Position numbers and translations under genes: made by a program
Shown: in pieces, positions 59,903-64,000 of the stretch
Layout: every line of letters begins with the position of its first letter
Numbering within the stretch: the first letter of the stretch is position 1
Origin: Paraburkholderia silviterrae
GTDB taxonomy: Bacteria; Pseudomonadota; Gammaproteobacteria; Burkholderiales; Burkholderiaceae
Assembly (NCBI RefSeq): GCF_004353915.1
Contig: NZ_SMRP01000004.1
Coordinates: 1-64,000, forward strand
DNA length: 64,000 nucleotides
Reading direction: 5' to 3'
The notes under the pieces: generated by a model
Database searches by the model: none
Seen by the model: the letters and a program-made list of their open reading frames with translations, nothing else
What the model was told of the DNA's origin: nothing

Positions 59903-60784
59903 TCAGACCGCTGCTGCGCCGCCGACGATTTCCGAAAGTTCCTTCGTAATCGCGGCCTGGCGGCTCTTGTTATACGAGAGCTGCAGTTCGTTGATGACCG
60001 TCTTCGCGTTGTCCGACGCTGCCTTCATCGCGACCATACGGGCCGACTGCTCCGACGCCATGTTTTCCGCCACGGCCTGATAGACCAGAGCTTCGACATA
60101 GCGGACCAGCAGTTCGTCCACGACGGTTTGCGCGTCCGGCTCGTAGATGTAGTCCCACTGCGACTTCGGCGTCGCGCCATCGTCATTGCCTTCAAGGCGC
60201 TCGTTCGACAGCGGCAGCAGCTGCTCGATGACGGGTTCCTGCTTCATCGTGTTGACGAAGCGCGTGTACGCCAGGTACACCGCCGAGAGCTTGCCTTCCG
60301 AGTACTGGTCGAGCTGTACCTTGATCGCGCCGATCAGCTTTTCGAGGTGCGGCGTGTCGCCGAGCTGCACGACGTTCGAGACGACCTTCGCGCGCAGACG
60401 GTTCAGGAAACCGAGGCCCTTGTTGCCGATCGCCGTTGCTTCGACCGTCTTGCCGGACGCTTCCAGATCCTTGAACTTCTGCAGCGTCGCGCGCAGCACG
60501 TTGGTGTTCATCCCGCCGCACAGACCCTTGTCGGTCGTGACGAGAATCACGCCGGCGGCCTTCGCATCGTTGTTTTCCGTCATGAACGGATGGCGATACT
60601 CGGGATTCGCACGGCTCATGTGCGCAGCGATGTCGCGGACCTTGTCGGCATACGGGCGTGCGGCGCGCATGCGCTCCTGGGCACGGCGCATCTTCGACGC
60701 CGCGACCATTTCCATCGCCTTGGTGATCTTGCGCGTGTTTTGCACGCTCTTGATCTTGCCGCGAATTTCCTTCATTCCAGCCAT
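59903..60784 (-). CDS. atpG: ATP synthase gamma subunit
   Basis: The 293-residue central rotor shaft. The N-terminal helix is [20 protein letters not shown] and the C-terminal helix is [19 protein letters not shown], followed by [15 protein letters not shown], as in the family. [20 protein letters not shown] is the globular-domain signature. Confidence 0.97.
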   Translation of the reverse strand: MAGMKEIRGKIKSVQNTRKITKAMEMVAASKMRRAQERMRAARPYADKVRDIAAHMSRANPEYRHPFMTENNDAKAAGVILVTTDKGLCGGMNTNVLRATLQKFKDLEASGKTVEATAIGNKGLGFLNRLRAKVVSNVVQLGDTPHLEKLIGAIKVQLDQYSEGKLSAVYLAYTRFVNTMKQEPVIEQLLPLSNERLEGNDDGATPKSQWDYIYEPDAQTVVDELLVRYVEALVYQAVAENMASEQSARMVAMKAASDNAKTVINELQLSYNKSRQAAITKELSEIVGGAAAV

Positions 60785-60871
60785 TGCTTGCTCCTTGATC
60801 GAAGCGAGGCGGGCCTCAATGCTGCCCGCGCCGCTTCAATGTCCGTTTATCGTGATTGATTCCCGGACGGA

Positions 60872-62413
60872 TCAGTATGCGCCGGACTTCTTGAAGTCCT
60901 TGAGAGCCGCGTGAAGCGCGTTCTCGTCGTCCTTCGACAGGTCCTTCTTGTCCTCGATGCGGCCGACGAGGTCGGCGTGCTTCGACTTCAGGTATTCGCG
61001 CAGGCCCTTCTCGAACGGCAGGACGTCCTTGACTTCGAGGTCGTCGAGGTAGCCGTTGTTCGCCGAGAACAGCGCGACAGCCAGTTCCCACACTTGCAGC
61101 GGCTGGTATTGCGGCTGCTTGAGCAGTTCCGTCACGCGGCGGCCGCGCTCGAGCTGCTTGCGGGTCGCTTCGTCGAGGTCCGATGCGAACTGCGCGAACG
61201 CTGCGAGTTCACGGTACTGTGCGAGGTCGGTACGGATACCGCCCGACAGCTTCTTGATGACCTTGGTCTGAGCCGCACCACCCACACGCGAGACCGACAC
61301 GCCGGCGTTAATAGCCGGGCGGATGCCTGCGTTGAAGAGGTCGGTTTCCAGGAAGATCTGGCCGTCGGTAATCGAGATCACATTCGTCGGAACGAACGCG
61401 GTCACGTCGCCAGCTTGCGTTTCGATGACCGGCAGGGCGGTGAGCGAACCCGTCTTGCCCTTCACTTCGCCGTTCGTGAACTTCTCGACGTAGTCGGCCG
61501 AGACGCGCGCGGCGCGCTCGAGCAGACGCGAGTGCAGATAGAACACGTCGCCCGGGTAAGCTTCACGGCCCGGCGGACGGCGCAGCAGCAGCGAGATCTG
61601 ACGGTATGCCCAGGCTTGCTTGGTCAAGTCGTCATAGATGATCAGGGCGTCTTGACCGCGGTCGCGGAAGTATTCGCCCATCGTGCAGCCGGCGTACGGC
61701 GCGAGGTACTGCAGCGCGGCCGATTCCGAAGCCGAAGCGGCGACGACGATGGTGTACTCCATCGCGCCCGTTTCTTCGAGCTTGCGCACCACGTTCTGGA
61801 TCGACGAAGCCTTCTGGCCGATCGCGACGTAGATACAGAAGAGGTTCTTGCCCTTCTGGTTGATGATCGTGTCGACGGCCACCGCGGTCTTGCCGCACTG
61901 ACGGTCGCCGATGATCAGCTCACGCTGGCCGCGGCCGATCGGCACCATGGCGTCGATCGACTTCAGACCGGTTTGCACCGGCTGCGACACGCCTTCACGC
62001 CAGATCACGCCCGGGGCGATCTTTTCGATTGCGTCGGTGAGCTTGGCGTTGACCGGGCCCTTGCCGTCGATCGGGTTGCCGAGCGGATCGACCACGCGGC
62101 CGATCAGTTCCGGGCCCACCGGCACTTCGAGAATGCGGCCCGTCGTCTTGACGATGTCGCCTTCCGAGATGTGCTCGTACTCGCCGAGAATCACGGCGCC
62201 GACCGAGTCGCGCTCGAGGTTCAGCGCGAGGCCGAAGGTGTTGCCCGGGAATTCGAGCATTTCGCCCTGCATCACGTCCGACAGGCCGTGGATACGCACG
62301 ATACCGTCGGTCACGGAGATCACGGTGCCTTGATTGCGAACGTCCGTGCTCGCTTCGAGGCCCTGGATCCGGCTCTTGATCAGCTCGCTGATCTCAGAGG
62401 GATTGAGTTGCAT
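60872..62413 (-). CDS. atpA: ATP synthase alpha subunit
   Basis: The 513-residue non-catalytic nucleotide-binding F1 subunit. The Walker A is [13 protein letters not shown], with Cys where many homologues have Thr. The start [33 protein letters not shown] and [19 protein letters not shown] are as in the family. AGGAG precedes the ATG. Confidence 0.98.
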   Translation of the reverse strand: MQLNPSEISELIKSRIQGLEASTDVRNQGTVISVTDGIVRIHGLSDVMQGEMLEFPGNTFGLALNLERDSVGAVILGEYEHISEGDIVKTTGRILEVPVGPELIGRVVDPLGNPIDGKGPVNAKLTDAIEKIAPGVIWREGVSQPVQTGLKSIDAMVPIGRGQRELIIGDRQCGKTAVAVDTIINQKGKNLFCIYVAIGQKASSIQNVVRKLEETGAMEYTIVVAASASESAALQYLAPYAGCTMGEYFRDRGQDALIIYDDLTKQAWAYRQISLLLRRPPGREAYPGDVFYLHSRLLERAARVSADYVEKFTNGEVKGKTGSLTALPVIETQAGDVTAFVPTNVISITDGQIFLETDLFNAGIRPAINAGVSVSRVGGAAQTKVIKKLSGGIRTDLAQYRELAAFAQFASDLDEATRKQLERGRRVTELLKQPQYQPLQVWELAVALFSANNGYLDDLEVKDVLPFEKGLREYLKSKHADLVGRIEDKKDLSKDDENALHAALKDFKKSGAY

Positions 62414-62472
62414 TATTCGCTCCTGATGTTCAATTCTGTTGCGTGCCAGCCGCCGCGCCCACGCGTGGGCGC

Positions 62473-63012
62473 TCAGGCGGTCAGTGCCACCTGCATGCTG
62501 GCGAGCCGCGCGCGGACCGAGGTATCGAGCACTTCGTCGCCGACCGTGACGCGCACGCCGCCGATGAGCGACTTGTCGATTTCAACAGCCGGCTTCAGCT
62601 TGCATTTGAACTTGCGTTCGAGGCTGGCGACGAGCTCGTTCAACTGGGCACCCTCAAGCGGGAACGCGCTGACGATCAGCGCGTCCGCGGCGCCTGCCTT
62701 GGCGTTCTTGAGCGCTTCGAACTGTGCGTGAATTTCCGGCAGCAGTTCCAGGCGGTGATTCGCGACCAGCATCTGCACGAAGTTCTTCGCCTCGGGCGCA
62801 TCCTTGAGAGGGGACTTCACCGCCGCGAGCAGGAGCTCGACGACCTGTGCATGGCTCACTTTCGGGCTCGTCGCGACCGACAGCACCTCGGGCAAGGCCG
62901 CAACCTGTGCCAGCTCCGCGACGAGCGTGGACCAGGCGGCGGTGTCACCAGCTTCGGCCACGCCAAACAACGCTTCTGCGTACGGGCGGGCGATGGTTGC
63001 AAGTTCGGCCAT
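62473..63012 (-). CDS. atpH: ATP synthase delta subunit
   Basis: A 179-residue F1 peripheral-stalk subunit. It opens [18 protein letters not shown] and closes with [20 protein letters not shown], the family signature. It lies two bases after the atpF stop and 59 bp before atpA. Confidence 0.97.
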   Translation of the reverse strand: MAELATIARPYAEALFGVAEAGDTAAWSTLVAELAQVAALPEVLSVATSPKVSHAQVVELLLAAVKSPLKDAPEAKNFVQMLVANHRLELLPEIHAQFEALKNAKAGAADALIVSAFPLEGAQLNELVASLERKFKCKLKPAVEIDKSLIGGVRVTVGDEVLDTSVRARLASMQVALTA

Positions 63013-63014
63013 GA

Positions 63015-63485
63015 TCAGAGCTCGGCTTTCAGTTGATTCAGCAGTTCGGCATGTGCCGTCTGGTCGACTTCGCGCTTCAGAATCTGTTCGGCGCCTTGTA
63101 CGGCAAGTGCCGCGACCTGGCCACGCAGCGCTTCGCGTGCCTTCACGACCTGCTGGTCGGCGTCGGCCTTTGCTTGAGCAATGATGCGTGCCGCTTCGGC
63201 GTGTGCCTGGGCCTTGATTTCTTCTGCGACGGCCTGTGCGCGCTTCTCAGCGTCTGCGATGCGGCTTTGACCCTCGTTACGGGCCGTAGCGAGTTCTTCG
63301 CCGACGCGCTTGTGCGCAGCTTCGAGTTCCGCCTTGCCCTTTTCCGCGGCGGCGAGGCCGTCCGCGATCTTCTTCGAGCGCTCGTCGAGGGCGTTGACCA
63401 ACGGTGGCCACACGAATTTCATCGTGAACCACGCGAGGATCAGGAACACGACCATTTGCGCAAACAGGGTTGCGTTGAGATTCAC
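63015..63485 (-). CDS. atpF: ATP synthase subunit b
   Basis: A 156-residue peripheral-stalk subunit of Fo with one N-terminal membrane helix ([20 protein letters not shown]) and a long charged coiled coil ([20 protein letters not shown]). Length equals that of E. coli subunit b. The gene is between atpE and atpH. Confidence 0.97.
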   Translation of the reverse strand: MNLNATLFAQMVVFLILAWFTMKFVWPPLVNALDERSKKIADGLAAAEKGKAELEAAHKRVGEELATARNEGQSRIADAEKRAQAVAEEIKAQAHAEAARIIAQAKADADQQVVKAREALRGQVAALAVQGAEQILKREVDQTAHAELLNQLKAEL

Positions 63486-63627
63486 GGTGTTTCCTTTTAC
63501 GTTGCTATTCCGGGGAGTTGAAACGGCAAGGCGCTCATCGGTTGTGAAACTCGATCAGCGCCTCGTCACCCGTTCCGCTCTGCGCCCGCATCTATGGTTA
63601 TAGCTCGGGCGCAACCTTCCAGGGAAC

Positions 63628-63933
<306 letters not shown>

Positions 63934-63965
63934 TTATAGAACTGCAAATCTGGTTTGACGAGCAC

Positions 63966-64000
63966 TTAGTGCTTGTCGTGTGCCTGGCCGATGTACACCA
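63966..64000 (-). CDS. atpB: ATP synthase subunit a, C-terminal end (runs off window)
   Basis: The last ten residues, VYIGQAHDKH, and a TAA stop enter from the right edge. The ending matches beta-proteobacterial subunit a (MVYLGQAH...). Its position directly upstream of atpE confirms the call. Confidence 0.85.
   Translation of the reverse strand, partial: VYIGQAHDKH

Overview
The window is GC-rich, dense, ordinary core chromosome of a motile beta-proteobacterium of the Burkholderia/Paraburkholderia group. This is inferred from the mot-che gene order, an H-NS protein with an AKRGRPPKK-type linker, the 89-residue AtpE, strong GC bias at third codon positions, and the atp - acyl-CoA synthetase - hemE - priA - putA neighbourhood. 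No insertion sequence, prophage, integrase or CRISPR array was seen.

Layout. 1-11.2 kb (minus strand): the motility/chemotaxis operon flhD, motA, motB, cheY, cheA, cheW, mcp, a 64-codon ORF, cheR, cheD and cheB (cut by the window edge). The place where flhC is expected, between flhD and motA, holds a 42-bp tandem repeat instead. 11.8-20.5 kb: mixed housekeeping genes (glycosyltransferase, H-NS, aqpZ, histidine phosphatase, HAD phosphatase, GlcNAc-kinase-like protein, tag, rpsU, aldo/keto reductase). 20.7-24.6 kb: fliC behind a sigma-28 promoter, then fliD and fliT. 24.8-28.4 kb: a Tat-exported phospholipase C and a small lipoprotein, divergent from a LysR regulator. 28.5-34.2 kb: tRNA-Arg(CCG), a diheme cytochrome c, rep helicase, an oxidoreductase and a lipoprotein.

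34.4-44.3 kb: a tandem glycine riboswitch with a terminator platform controls gcvT-gcvH-gcvP; an alginate-lyase-family gene, sdaA and a ThDP enzyme follow. Glycine cleavage feeds one-carbon units, and with serine hydroxymethyltransferase (not in the window) and SdaA it can lead from glycine through serine to pyruvate. 44.4-50.0 kb: a branched-chain amino-acid binding protein and trifunctional PutA, whose upstream region carries three GTTGCA-type PutA operator hexamers. 50.0-57.6 kb: priA, hemE, a cyclohexadienyl-dehydratase-like protein, an 870-bp gene-poor gap with an orphan terminator, and an acyl-CoA synthetase. 57.8-64 kb: the F1Fo ATP synthase operon atpB(partial)-E-F-H-A-G-D-C, ending in a strong terminator.

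The most unusual items are the missing flhC with its tandem repeat; a 15-bp repeat that reads the same cyclic pentapeptide (PGVAT) on both strands and occurs in cheA and 47 kb away in the dehydratase-like gene; the put operator array; and the small ORF coupled to cheR. No wholly new multi-gene system was identified.
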